Shown here: in pieces, positions 1-7,828 of the stretch
Position numbering within the stretch: the first letter of the stretch is position 1
How the letters are laid out: every line of letters starts with the position of its first letter
From: Rhodanobacteraceae bacterium
Lineage (GTDB): Bacteria; Pseudomonadota; Gammaproteobacteria; Xanthomonadales; SZUA-5
Reading direction: 5' to 3'
DNA length: 64,000 nt
NCBI GenBank assembly: GCA_016717705.1
Contig: JADKFD010000032.1
Span: 19,989 to 83,988, forward strand
Notes under the pieces: generated by a model
Told to the model about the DNA's origin: nothing
The model's input: only the letters and a program-made list of their open reading frames with translations
The model's database searches: none
Program-made: the position numbers and the translations under genes

Positions 1-590
1 ACGTCGGCAAGGAGGCGATCGTCGCCAAGCTGGCAGAGCTGACCATGGGCATGAAGAAGAACGACAATCTGTTGATTTACTACGCCGGCCACGGACAAGT
101 CGACGCTGCGGGCAAGGGCTACTGGATTCCGGTCGACGGTCAGAGCGAAAATCCGGCGAGCTGGATCAGCAACGATCAGATCAACGACTTCCTCGGCGCT
201 TCGGCTGCCAAGCACGTGATGGTGGTCGCGGATTCCTGCTACTCCGGCACGATGTCGGGCAATGCCATCCGGCCAATTCCGCTGGATGCCAAGGAAGAGG
301 ACTTGCTGTTCATCTCCCGCGTCAAGGCGCGCACGGTGATCACGTCCGGTGGTCTGCAGCCGGTGCTTGACGACGGTGGCAGTGGCCATTCGATCTTTGC
401 CCACGCTTTCCTGACTGCGCTCAAGCAGGCGGATGGACTCGAAGAGGGCTATCGCCTATACGAGGAGGTCTCGGAATTGGTCGGTCAGCGCTCCGCCGTC
501 GCCCGTCTGCCTCAGCGCCCGCAGTATTCGGCCCTGCGGCATGCGGGGCACGAAGGCAGTGAGTTCTTCTTCCTGCCGCGTGAGGCCTGA
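1..590 (+). CDS. Caspase-like (peptidase C14 / metacaspase) domain protein, 5' end missing
   Basis: The reading frame is open from the left edge (codons in phase with base 3), so the N-terminus lies outside the window. An internal ATG at 45 is probably not the start. The visible part carries both halves of a caspase-type catalytic dyad: YYAGHGQ, with the His, and VVADSCYSGT, with the Cys. This is the p20 layout of bacterial metacaspases and orthocaspases, which cut after basic or acidic residues depending on the subfamily. The protein ends about 90 residues after the fold core, with no membrane segment in view. Upstream regions of this family often carry sensor or repeat domains, but that part cannot be seen here. 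A strong hairpin follows the stop. The domain is confident; substrate and role are unknown. Confidence 0.85.
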   Translation, partial: VGKEAIVAKLAELTMGMKKNDNLLIYYAGHGQVDAAGKGYWIPVDGQSENPASWISNDQINDFLGASAAKHVMVVADSCYSGTMSGNAIRPIPLDAKEEDLLFISRVKARTVITSGGLQPVLDDGGSGHSIFAHAFLTALKQADGLEEGYRLYEEVSELVGQRSAVARLPQRPQYSALRHAGHEGSEFFFLPREA

Positions 591-602
591 ATGGGCTGAT
601 CG

Positions 603-631
603 GGCGGGTGCCGACAACCACGGCACCCGCC
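603..631 (+). terminator. Hairpin terminator after the caspase gene
   Basis: A perfect 11-base inverted repeat (GGCGGGTGCCG and CGGCACCCGCC) with a 7-base loop starts 13 bases after the stop codon. No T-tract follows, so it may be a pause, an mRNA-end stabiliser or a weak terminator. Confidence 0.55.
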
Positions 632-670
632 AATGAAAGAGTCCTGGCGGGCAGTATCATTTGCAAACCA

Positions 671-696
671 ACTCGCATCCGGCACCGGATGCGAGT
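671..696 (+). other. 12-base perfect inverted repeat in the DUF1249 leader
   Basis: ACTCGCATCCGG and its exact complement are separated by two bases and lie just upstream of the AGGA ribosome site of the next gene. The hairpin could form in the leader RNA or be a dimeric operator. The tight loop favours a DNA-binding site or a cruciform. Confidence 0.4.
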
Positions 697-714
697 CCAG
701 CAACGCCAGGAATC

Positions 715-1272
715 ATGAATAATTTCAAAGTCTTGCCCAATGCCTTTGAATGGTTGCTCGGGTTGTACAGCGACAACTTCGAACGCTTGAAACGTCTGGT
801 CGATGCGCGCCAGATGGTGCCCGGGCGCTATCTCCGGGAAGTTGAGGGTCAACCGGCGCTGCTGCTCGACGTGCTGGAGCAACAGCCTTACACCACGCTG
901 TTGCGCCTGAGTCTGCGTTTCGCCGACTCGATGCCCGCTGAAGACCCGGAGTCCTATTGGCGCGTCTACCATGATGCCCGCCAGGCGGAGGTCACCCACT
1001 GTCGTTTCGATGCCCACCGCGTACGCCTGTTTGCGCCAGACACGCCAGCGCGCCTGATCGCCCAGTACCGCAGACGGATGAACAGTTTCGCCAACAAATG
1101 GTTGGAGCACCTGCTGGAATCTGGCTACGCCGAAGGCCATTGGCGACTGATCGGCGGCGTGCCCGAGTGGGATCGCGCGCTGGTGATCGCGCCCGGCGCC
1201 GAGGAAGAGGCCAGCGGGCGTGCGCGTTCCGGTGCCCAGCGTCGCTCGCGCAGTCCGGCGCGCTCGGCCTGA
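715..1272 (+). CDS. DUF1249 family protein (YqiB-like)
   Basis: The protein has 185 residues. The start at 715 is preferred to an upstream TTG (661) because AGGA lies 5 bases before it and the family begins near the motif FEWLLGLYSDNFERL. Conserved DUF1249 features are the N-terminal LYxxNFxRL stretch, the central RVYHDARQAEV segment and the later NxFANKWLEHLL helix. The family is known from E. coli YqiB, usually near the ADP-ribose pyrophosphatase gene, and has no established function. The last 25 or so residues are a basic Arg/Ser/Ala tail that E. coli YqiB lacks. It is probably a soluble cytoplasmic protein with its own promoter. Confidence 0.8.
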   Translation: MNNFKVLPNAFEWLLGLYSDNFERLKRLVDARQMVPGRYLREVEGQPALLLDVLEQQPYTTLLRLSLRFADSMPAEDPESYWRVYHDARQAEVTHCRFDAHRVRLFAPDTPARLIAQYRRRMNSFANKWLEHLLESGYAEGHWRLIGGVPEWDRALVIAPGAEEEASGRARSGAQRRSRSPARSA

Positions 1273-1449
1273 TGTCCCGGTTGGAGGCGATTTCGCGTTT
1301 TGCTGGTCATTGGTCAGACCACGCCTGCCGACCGATCGCCGACCGGATCACGGTTTCGGTCCAGGCCGTGCGTTGCTGTTCTTGACTGCGTTTGGATTTA
1401 CAATCGTGAATTTACGCCGCGCTGGCGGCTTGGCCTTGAGGAAATGTCG

Positions 1450-2172
1450 ATGCGCTCAATCTGGTGGTGTGGTCTTGCGGTGATTGGTGGTCTTGCGGGC
1501 TTGCCGGAAGCTGCGCTCGCGCGCGGCGACAAGCCGGTGGTCGCAGTGATCCAGTTCGAGAACCAGTCGAGCGCCGGCTGGTGGCGCGGTGGTGTGGGCT
1601 GGGAACTGGCCGGCATGCTGAGCAATGAGCTCTCGGCCACCAATGCATTCAAGGTGCTCGAGCGCGACCAGATTCGCGCCGTGCTCGACGAGCAGAATCT
1701 GGCCGCCTCGGGGCGCGTCGCACCGGGTACCGGCGCACAGATCGGCAAGCTGACCGGCGCGCAATACCTGATCGCCGGCACGGTGACCGCCTATGAGGAA
1801 GAGACCGCGAGTACCGGTGGCGGCATCAGCTTCGGTGGCGTCTCGATCGGCGGCAACAGTGAGAAGGCCTATCTGGCGGTCGATCTGCGCGTGATCAATG
1901 CGACCACCGGCGAAGTCGACTACACCCGTACCATCGAGGGCCTGGCCAAGGGCGGCGGCATGAGCCTGGGCCTCTACAAGGGTGGATTCGGCGGTGAACT
2001 GGCGAACCAGAACAAGACGCCTGCCGGCAAGGCCATCCGTGCGGCCCTGGTCGAAATCACCGATTACCTCGAATGCGCGATGGTCAAGCAGGACCGCTGC
2101 ATGAACGAATACGACGCCAAGGAAGAACGCCGTCGCGAAAAGACCCGCGGCGCGTTGGATCTGGACGAATAA
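1450..2172 (+). CDS. CsgG-like secreted/periplasmic protein
   Basis: The protein has 240 residues with an N-terminal signal peptide (hydrophobic WWCGLAVIGGLAGL, cleavage near ALA-RG). The start at 1450 has GAGG 8 bases upstream; an ATG at 1444 is too close to it. The mature part follows the CsgG / curli-assembly fold: VVAVIQFENQS, then a helix with LSNELSATNAFKVLERDQI, then GAQYLIAGTVTAYEEE and a Gly-rich GGGISFGGVSIGG loop. CsgG proper is a lipoprotein pore in the outer membrane. No clear lipobox is seen here and no curli genes are adjacent, so this is probably one of the many CsgG-domain proteins of unknown function. The C-terminus is charged. A terminator follows. Confidence 0.75.
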   Translation: MRSIWWCGLAVIGGLAGLPEAALARGDKPVVAVIQFENQSSAGWWRGGVGWELAGMLSNELSATNAFKVLERDQIRAVLDEQNLAASGRVAPGTGAQIGKLTGAQYLIAGTVTAYEEETASTGGGISFGGVSIGGNSEKAYLAVDLRVINATTGEVDYTRTIEGLAKGGGMSLGLYKGGFGGELANQNKTPAGKAIRAALVEITDYLECAMVKQDRCMNEYDAKEERRREKTRGALDLDE

Positions 2173-2201
2173 GCGCCACCCGCATTTGGCGCTGCAATTG
2201 C

Positions 2202-2246
2202 GGGCGCGCCTGACCTTGCGGTCACGGCGCGCCCGTTTGCGTTTTT
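2202..2246 (+). terminator. Rho-independent terminator
   Basis: The stem GGGCGCGCC (2202-2210) pairs with GGCGCGCCC (2226-2234) and is followed by a T-rich run ending in TTTTT. It lies 30 bases after the CsgG-like gene. Confidence 0.8.
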
Positions 2247-2257
2247 GCAGGTAACAG

Positions 2258-2419
2258 AAGCATCGCGCGCGAGCGCGCTCCTACAGCAAGGCCGAAGAAT
2301 TACGGCGAATCTGTAGGAGCGACCTTGGTCGCGATCGCAAAGCAGCGCGCGCAAGCGCGCTCCTACGAACTTGCCGAAGATTCACGGCGAATTTGCAGGA
2401 GCGAGCTTGGTCGCGATGG
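2258..2419. repeat. Two tandem REPIN-like repeat units (family A)
   Basis: Each unit of about 80 bases has a left arm starting ATCGCGCGCGAGCGCGCTCC, a spacer resembling CTTGCCGAAGAATCAACGG, and an inverted right arm of the form GTAGGAGCG...TCGCGAT. In both units here the right arm has drifted (GGAGCGACCTTGGTCGCGAT). These two copies fill most of the 355-base stretch between the CsgG-like gene and rluB, where I see no other gene. Related copies lie at 14621, 26780, 30319 and 53177. Confidence 0.85.
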
Positions 2420-2527
2420 CTGCCTCAACTGCGCTTGCGCGGGCCAGCGGTCCCGCGGCCCGGTTCAGCGCCAGCAGCGCCAGCGCGGTGGCTGCGCGTG
2501 CCGGCGCCGATGCGGCGCGCCGGTCGG

Positions 2528-4318
2528 TCACTGCCGCGCGGCGCCGCCGACCCACGTTCGGCTCCCGCACGCGGCCCGGAGGTGCGTGTACCCGCTCCAC
2601 GCGGAGCGGTTGGGCCGCCGGCAGGGCGGGCAGGAGCGATCGGCGTAGGGTCTGGCCGCTCCGCCTTCGCCGCCAGGGCGCGCCGTGCGTGCGCCGGGTC
2701 CTCTTGCCGCGCCCGCTGCGCCGGCAGGACGCGCCGAGCGATCACCATAGGGTTTCGCCGGTCCGCCGCTGCTGCGCGGCGCGCCGCTCGAACGCGGTCC
2801 GCTGCTGCGCGGGCCGTCGGCTGCGTCACGTGACCTGCGCTCGGCGCCGGCACCGTAGGGTTTGCTGGCGCCCGGTGCAACACGGCGCGCTGCGGCCGGC
2901 TGGGATGACGCATCCCTGGGGCTGGACTCCCGACGATTTTCACTTCGATCGCCAACCGGCCCGCGCGACGTCGCGCGCGGCGCATCGGAACGTCCGCGTG
3001 GCGCGGCGCCCGCAGCGGGGCGGGCGCGCGGCGCGGCGCGATAGGGCGCTTCGCCCGTTGCGCCTTCCTTGCGTGGCCCCGCGTAGCCGGGATGCGGCTT
3101 ACTGTCGGCGCTCCGCCACGGACGCGACTTGATGCGTTCTTCGACAACCACTTCCACCGGCTCGGGGCGCTGACGCGACGGTGGTGGCGCCGGATGCGAC
3201 GGACGCGGCCCGTGGCCGGCGGCGCGATCTCGCGAGCGCGGGGCACCGGTCCGCGCCGCCGGACGATCTCCCGCGGCACGCGCCGGACGGTCGCCGCGCG
3301 GTGGGCCGCCACGCGCCGGCGCTGTCGTCGGTCGCGACCGGAACTCCTCGCCGGGGCGCAAAACGGCATCACGCCGCGGCGGGCGGTCGCCCTGGCGGCG
3401 CTCGGCAAAGGACTCGCTGGCCTCGCGCTTCCAGTTCGGTCGATCACCCGGACGCTTGTCGCCGCGCAGGTTGCGCTCGAATTTGTGCGCCGCCTCGACC
3501 GGCATGATGCGCAGCTCGTTGCGCGTGGTCATCGGCATGTCGACCGATTCCAGCAGCGCGGCAATCTCCTGCGCTTCCAGTTCGCGGTACCAGCCGCGCT
3601 TGAGTTCCTTGCCGAGCTCGAGTGCGCCATAGCGCACGCGCTTGAGTCGGCTGACTTCGACACCGACGGCCTCCCACAGGCGTCGTACTTCCCGCTGGCG
3701 ACCTTCGCGGATCACCACGCGGTACCAGCGGTTGGTGCCTTCGCCGCCCTCGAGCGCCTCGATCTCGTCGAAATGCGCCGGGCCGTCATCCAGTTGCACG
3801 CCGGCTTCAAGCTGGCGCAGCAGGCTGTCCTCGACCTCCCCATGCACGCGGCACAGGTATTCGCGCTCGATTTCGCGCGAAGGGTGCATCAGCCGGTTGG
3901 CCAGTTCGCCGTCGGTGGTGAACAACAACAGCCCAGCCGTATTGAGGTCCAGGCGACCGACCACGATCCAGCGCAAGCCCTTGAGCCGGGGCAGCTTGTC
4001 GAACACGGTCGGTCGGCCCTCGGGGTCGACCGTGGTGGTCACTTCGCCTTCGGGCTTGTTGTACGCGAGTACGCGCGGGCCTTCGTGGGTCACCGCGCGC
4101 ACGACGAATTCACGGCCGTCGAGCTTCACGGTCTGGCCATCGCCCAGCGCATCGCCGATCGCGGCCGGACGACCGTCGACTTCGATTTCGCCACGCAGCA
4201 CGCGCTCTTCGATCATCCGTCGCGAGCCCAGGCCGGCCTTCGACAGCAGTTTCTGCAACCGTTCCGGGGCCATCAGATCGGTGCCGCGTTTGAGTGACAG
4301 GGTATTGCGGCGCTTCAT
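2528..4318 (-). CDS. rluB: 23S rRNA pseudouridine synthase RluB with a long basic tail
   Basis: RluB isomerises a uridine in helix 80 of 23S rRNA. From the start at 4318 (AAGG 9 bases upstream; an ATG at 4273 matches the E. coli N-terminus and is the alternative) the order is: S4 RNA-binding domain (MAPERLQKLLSKAGLGSRR, about residues 16-75), then the RsuA-type catalytic domain with VGRLDLNTAGLLL holding catalytic Asp124. After about residue 280 the protein continues for some 300 residues of Arg, Gly, Pro, Ala and Ser, far longer than the E. coli tail. The last 35 or so residues (Cys- and Trp-containing) differ in composition. A neighbouring frame ending at 2425 keeps the RG-rich character, so a frameshift near 2630 is possible. 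It is first of a minus-strand block but last transcribed, after scpAB. Confidence 0.9.
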   Translation of the reverse strand: MKRRNTLSLKRGTDLMAPERLQKLLSKAGLGSRRMIEERVLRGEIEVDGRPAAIGDALGDGQTVKLDGREFVVRAVTHEGPRVLAYNKPEGEVTTTVDPEGRPTVFDKLPRLKGLRWIVVGRLDLNTAGLLLFTTDGELANRLMHPSREIEREYLCRVHGEVEDSLLRQLEAGVQLDDGPAHFDEIEALEGGEGTNRWYRVVIREGRQREVRRLWEAVGVEVSRLKRVRYGALELGKELKRGWYRELEAQEIAALLESVDMPMTTRNELRIMPVEAAHKFERNLRGDKRPGDRPNWKREASESFAERRQGDRPPRRDAVLRPGEEFRSRPTTAPARGGPPRGDRPARAAGDRPAARTGAPRSRDRAAGHGPRPSHPAPPPSRQRPEPVEVVVEERIKSRPWRSADSKPHPGYAGPRKEGATGEAPYRAAPRARPAAGAAPRGRSDAPRATSRGPVGDRSENRRESSPRDASSQPAAARRVAPGASKPYGAGAERRSRDAADGPRSSGPRSSGAPRSSGGPAKPYGDRSARPAGAAGAARGPGARTARPGGEGGAARPYADRSCPPCRRPNRSAWSGYTHLRAACGSRTWVGGAARQ

Positions 4319-4388
4319 CGTCGGAAACCTTCTGTTGATCGCTGGTCGGCGGTCGTAGTGCGTTGATTTTAGGAGCTTGCGCGCAGGA

Positions 4389-5036
4389 TTACTGGCGTGT
4401 CTCGGTGGACGGTACTGCAAGGCTGGCAACCGCAGCTGCCGGGTCCGGCGCGCCGGACTTGTTGCCCTCGCGCTCCGGGAACGACAGTTCGGGTTCCATC
4501 GCGTCGAGATCGCGGATCTCGGCGAGTGTCGGCAACTGATCCAGGCTCTTGAGATTGAAATAATCGAGGAAATTGCGCGTGGTGCCGTACAGCGCCGGTC
4601 GGCCGGGCACATCGCGGTGACCGATCACGCGGATCCACTCGCGCTCCTCCAGCGTCTTGATGATCTGCGTGCTGACGGCGACGCCGCGTACCGCCTCGAT
4701 TTCGCCGCGGGTGATCGGCTGGCGGTAGGCGATCAGTGCCAGCGTCTCCAGCAGGGCGCGCGAGTAACGGCTCTGGCGTTCGGTCCACAGGCGGGCCACC
4801 CAGGCATGCACCTGATTCCTCACCTGGTAACGAAAGCCGCTGGCGACTTCGACCAGTTCCACACCGCGCCCGGCGCAGTCGTCCGCCAGGGCTTCCAGCA
4901 CCTTTGCCAATTCGGTGTGGCTCGGTCGCATGCCCTCGTCGAACAGCTCGGACAGCTGGGCGATGGTCAGCGGCTGGCCGGCCGCGAGCAGAGCAGCCTC
5001 GATGATGGGTTTGAGCGCAGGCAGTTCGTTGTTCAT
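4389..5036 (-). CDS. scpB: Segregation and condensation protein ScpB
   Basis: ScpB, 215 residues, is the winged-helix kleisin partner that dimerises and, with ScpA, bridges SMC heads in bacterial condensin. The sequence shows the two winged-helix units: LKPIIEAALLAAGQPLTIAQL at the N-terminus, and the hallmark ETLALIAYRQPITRGEIE followed by VGHRDVPGRPALYGTT-type residues (IGHRDVPGRPALYGTT). The C-terminal 30 residues are an Ala/Pro-rich tail. Its start overlaps the end of scpA by 4 bases (ATGA), so translation is probably coupled. No smc gene is in the window. Confidence 0.95.
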   Translation of the reverse strand: MNNELPALKPIIEAALLAAGQPLTIAQLSELFDEGMRPSHTELAKVLEALADDCAGRGVELVEVASGFRYQVRNQVHAWVARLWTERQSRYSRALLETLALIAYRQPITRGEIEAVRGVAVSTQIIKTLEEREWIRVIGHRDVPGRPALYGTTRNFLDYFNLKSLDQLPTLAEIRDLDAMEPELSFPEREGNKSGAPDPAAAVASLAVPSTETRQ

Positions 5037-5875
5037 GCGTCGGGCTCGCGTAGCGCCAGGGATTTCAGGTAGATCGGTGCCAGCGGGCGGTCCTGGACGA
5101 TCTCGATCAAGCCGGCCTTGCCCAGTTCGAGCAGGGCGAGGAAACAGACGACGACGCCCAGGCGGCCCTCCGCTGGCGTGAACAAGGTCGAGAATTCGCG
5201 GAACTCGCCGCTGGAGAGGGCATCCAGCACTTCGGTCATCTTCTGCCGCACCGACAGCGGTTCGCGGCGAATCTGGTGGCTGACGAACAGGTCGGCGCGA
5301 TTGAGGACATCGCGGAAGGCCAGCAGCAACTCGCGCAACTCGACTTCCGGCGGCACCACGGCGACCTTGCGTTCGGGCACGTGCACGCTGACCGCGCAGG
5401 TATCGCGCTCCATGCGCGGCAGCGCCTCGATGTCCTCGGCGGCCTTCTTGAAGCGCTCGTATTCCTGCAGTCGGCGCACCAGTTCGGCGCGCGGATCGGC
5501 TTCCTCGTCGATGTCGACCGGAGGCCGCGGCAGCAGCAAACGCGATTTGATCTCGGCCAGGATCGCCGCCATGACCAGATACTCGGCGGCCAGCTCGAAG
5601 CGCAGTTCCTGCATCATTTCGATGTAGCCGATGTACTGCCGCGTGATCGCCGCGATTGGAATGTCGAGGATGTCGAGATTCTGTCGGCGGATCAGGTACA
5701 GCAGCAGGTCGAGTGGACCTTCGAAGGCTTCGAGGATGACTTCCAGCGCATCCGGCGGGATGTAGAGGTCTTTCGGCAACTCGTAGAAAGGCTCGCCGCG
5801 GACCACGGCAAACGGGATCTCCGCCTGGCGCGCACTGGCGTTTTCGACGCTCGGTAGCGGCGGCGTCTCGGTCAT
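5033..5875 (-). CDS. scpA: Segregation and condensation protein ScpA
   Basis: ScpA is the kleisin subunit of the SMC-ScpAB complex that compacts and separates chromosomes. The family signature FEGPLDLLLYLIRRQNLDI is present near residue 52, followed by the helical IAAITRQYIGYI and AAEYLVMAAILAEIKSRLLLP segments. The C-terminal winged helix ends in FLALLELGKAGLIEIVQ. An ATG at 5875 overlaps the upstream stop as ATGA and is preferred; a TTG two codons earlier (5881) is possible. The N-terminal 50 residues before the kleisin motif are longer than in most homologues. It is coupled to yciO upstream and scpB downstream. Confidence 0.95.
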   Translation of the reverse strand: MTETPPLPSVENASARQAEIPFAVVRGEPFYELPKDLYIPPDALEVILEAFEGPLDLLLYLIRRQNLDILDIPIAAITRQYIGYIEMMQELRFELAAEYLVMAAILAEIKSRLLLPRPPVDIDEEADPRAELVRRLQEYERFKKAAEDIEALPRMERDTCAVSVHVPERKVAVVPPEVELRELLLAFRDVLNRADLFVSHQIRREPLSVRQKMTEVLDALSSGEFREFSTLFTPAEGRLGVVVCFLALLELGKAGLIEIVQDRPLAPIYLKSLALREPDA

Positions 5876-6489
5876 TCCCAATCTACCGGCCCACTGCCGT
5901 AGCGCAGGACCTCATAGGGCTGGTCGATCATCGACACCACGGTGGTCGGATCGACGCCGCAAGGGCCGGCGTCGATGAAGACATCGACATGCGGATCGAG
6001 CACATCAACCAGTTCGTCGATTTCCAGGCCATGCAGATCCTCGTGGGGCAGCAGCAGACTGGAACTCAGGATCGGCTCGCCGAGCGTTTCGATCAGTGCC
6101 TGGGCCACCTTGTTGTCGGGCACACGCACGCCTATCGAGTGGCGCTTCTCCGTGGTCACGCGCTTCGGAACCACCGGGCTGGCCGGCAGAATGAAGGTAT
6201 AGGCGCCGGGTATGTGCGCGCGCATCAGGCGAAATGCCGCATCGTCGACACGCGCGTAATGGCCGATCTGCTTGAGATCGCGACAGGCCAGGGTGAAATT
6301 GTGGCGCGGTTTCAGCTGTCGCAGGCGGACCACTCGATCGAGCGCGCCGCGAGCGTCCATGGCGAAGCCCAAGGCGTAGCCCGAGTCCGTCGGGTAGACC
6401 ACCAGTTCGCCCGCACGCAGTGCCGCAACTGCTTGATCGATAAGCCGTTGTTGTGGCGAGACAGGATGAATGGAGATACGGCGGGACAT
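5872..6489 (-). CDS. yciO: Sua5/YciO/YrdC family protein, YciO type
   Basis: The protein has 205 residues, the length of E. coli YciO. The YrdC fold binds double-stranded RNA and, in TsaC/Sua5, makes threonylcarbamoyl-AMP for tRNA t6A. The YciO-type signature VVYPTDSGYALG is present near residue 33, then KPRHNFTLACRDL, PGAYTFILPA and the KRHSIGVRVPDN motif. YciO proteins keep the fold but are weaker or different enzymes from TsaC, so the exact activity is uncertain. The start at 6489 (MSRRISIHPV) matches the family; upstream in-frame ATGs only lengthen it. It leads the yciO-scpA-scpB-rluB unit, consistent with its conserved position in related genomes. Confidence 0.85.
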   Translation of the reverse strand: MSRRISIHPVSPQQRLIDQAVAALRAGELVVYPTDSGYALGFAMDARGALDRVVRLRQLKPRHNFTLACRDLKQIGHYARVDDAAFRLMRAHIPGAYTFILPASPVVPKRVTTEKRHSIGVRVPDNKVAQALIETLGEPILSSSLLLPHEDLHGLEIDELVDVLDPHVDVFIDAGPCGVDPTTVVSMIDQPYEVLRYGSGPVDWE

Positions 6490-6651
6490 GCAGATCCGAG
6501 CGGTCGTGGCCAAAAGCACCCGGTAGGCTAGCAAATCAGGGGTGCGGGCAAAGACGCGGGAGTGTACCGGACCCAAAGGATTCCGTACCATGCGCGACCG
6601 TTTTGTCGTCGGTACCCCGTTCATGTCCAGTCAGACCACCCGGAACCTTGC

Positions 6652-6924
6652 ATGAGCAACCGCAGCGAACGCTTGCGCATGCGCTTGCAGGAGGCCTTGT
6701 CGGCGACTTCGATCGAGATCGTCGATGACAGTCACAAACATGCCGGGCATGCCGGCGCCCGCGATGGCCGCGGCCACTTCAGCGTGCGCGTGGTCGCCGA
6801 CTGTTTCCGTGGGCTGCGTCCAGTGGCGCGTCATCGACTGATCTACGACGCCGCGGGCGATTTGCTCGAAACCGATATCCACGCGCTTTCCATCCAAGCC
6901 TTGTCACCCGAGGAACTCACATGA
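6652..6924 (+). CDS. bolA: BolA family protein
   Basis: The protein has 90 residues with the small class II KH-like fold of BolA. BolA proteins work with monothiol glutaredoxins on 2Fe-2S clusters and in stress morphology. Visible features are RMRLQEALSATSIEIVDDSH at the start, the conserved HxGH-type segment KHAGHAGARDGRGHFSVRVV, the FRGLRPVARHRLIYDA helix, and the late IHALSIQAL with the conserved His. The stop overlaps the next gene's ATG by 4 bases, so it is co-transcribed with the prolyl isomerase. Confidence 0.92.
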   Translation: MSNRSERLRMRLQEALSATSIEIVDDSHKHAGHAGARDGRGHFSVRVVADCFRGLRPVARHRLIYDAAGDLLETDIHALSIQALSPEELT

Positions 6925-7727
6925 AGTTTCGTGTCGTCGCGGCCGCTGCCGCGCTGGTCCTTCTGGTCGCCTGCAAGCCCGCGGCGCAGAGCAATGACCA
7001 GCGACTGATCCAGCTCGATGGGACCGCCAGCAACCTCAAGGTCAACGGGCAGGCGGTGCCGGAAGCACTGGTGCAGGCCTATGCGCGCAAACGTGGCTGG
7101 GAGGTGCGCGACCCGGGCCAACGCGAGCAGGCCTACGATCAGTTGGCCGAGTTGCTCGCAGTAGCGATGGCGGCGAAAGACCAGGGATTGCTGGAAGACG
7201 AGGCGGTGCGCGCCGATCTGGAACTGGAGCGACTCAATCGCCTCAGTGGCCTGATGGTCGAGCGCGGTGCCGCGCCGGTGACCGAAGCAGACCTGCGGGC
7301 GGCCTACGACAAGGAACTGGCGACAACCGGGACCGAGGAGTACCAGGTTGCCCATGTTCTGCTGGACAGCGCCGAGCGTGCCCAGCAGGTCCTGGTTGCC
7401 CTGAACGCCGGCACACCCTTCGATGACGTGATTGCGGTGCAAGCAGGTCAGGCCGGAGTTCGCGATGCCAAGGACCTCGGCTGGGTGCGGCGCAATCAGT
7501 TGCCGCAAGCGCTCGCGGATGTGCTGGCGCAACTGGCGCCCGGCGCCTGGTCGCCGCAGCCGGTAGCCACGGAGTTCGGCTTCCACGTCGCACTGCTGCG
7601 CGCCAAACGCCCGTTCAGCCCGCCGAGCTATGAGCAGGTCCGTGAAGCCATCCGTGCCACGCTGACCCGGGAGCGCGCCATGGAACTGGCCAAATCGATC
7701 AAGGAAAAGGCCAAGATCGAGCATTGA
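6921..7727 (+). CDS. Parvulin-type peptidyl-prolyl isomerase, lipoprotein
   Basis: The protein has 268 residues. A signal peptide ends in the lipobox LVAC (Cys18), so it is probably anchored in the outer or inner membrane, facing the periplasm. Residues 40-130 form a helical SurA/PrsA-like chaperone region (VNGQAVPEALVQAYARKRG). Residues 135-235 are a rotamase domain, with EYQVAHVLLDSAERAQ, GTPFDDVIAVQA, KDLGWVRRNQLPQALADVL and FGFHVALL. A Lys-rich helix ends the protein. It probably assists folding of exported or outer-membrane proteins. It is translationally coupled to bolA. Confidence 0.88.
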   Translation: MKFRVVAAAAALVLLVACKPAAQSNDQRLIQLDGTASNLKVNGQAVPEALVQAYARKRGWEVRDPGQREQAYDQLAELLAVAMAAKDQGLLEDEAVRADLELERLNRLSGLMVERGAAPVTEADLRAAYDKELATTGTEEYQVAHVLLDSAERAQQVLVALNAGTPFDDVIAVQAGQAGVRDAKDLGWVRRNQLPQALADVLAQLAPGAWSPQPVATEFGFHVALLRAKRPFSPPSYEQVREAIRATLTRERAMELAKSIKEKAKIEH

Positions 7728-7828
7728 GAGGTGCTGCGGCTGCGATCTTCGGGTTCCGGGCCATGCGGCACATTGGCATGCAAGCGCAGTCCTTGCTAGG
7801 CTGCGGCGAATCGCGTGTAAAGGCGTCC

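Noticed and set aside
1382..1409. TTGACT...TACAAT as a promoter for the CsgG-like gene
   Set aside because: The spacing between the hexamers is 11 bases, too short for sigma70.
2371..3132. Plus-strand Arg/Ala-rich ORFs opposite the rluB tail
   Set aside because: They are shadows of the GC-rich rluB tail and have no signals.
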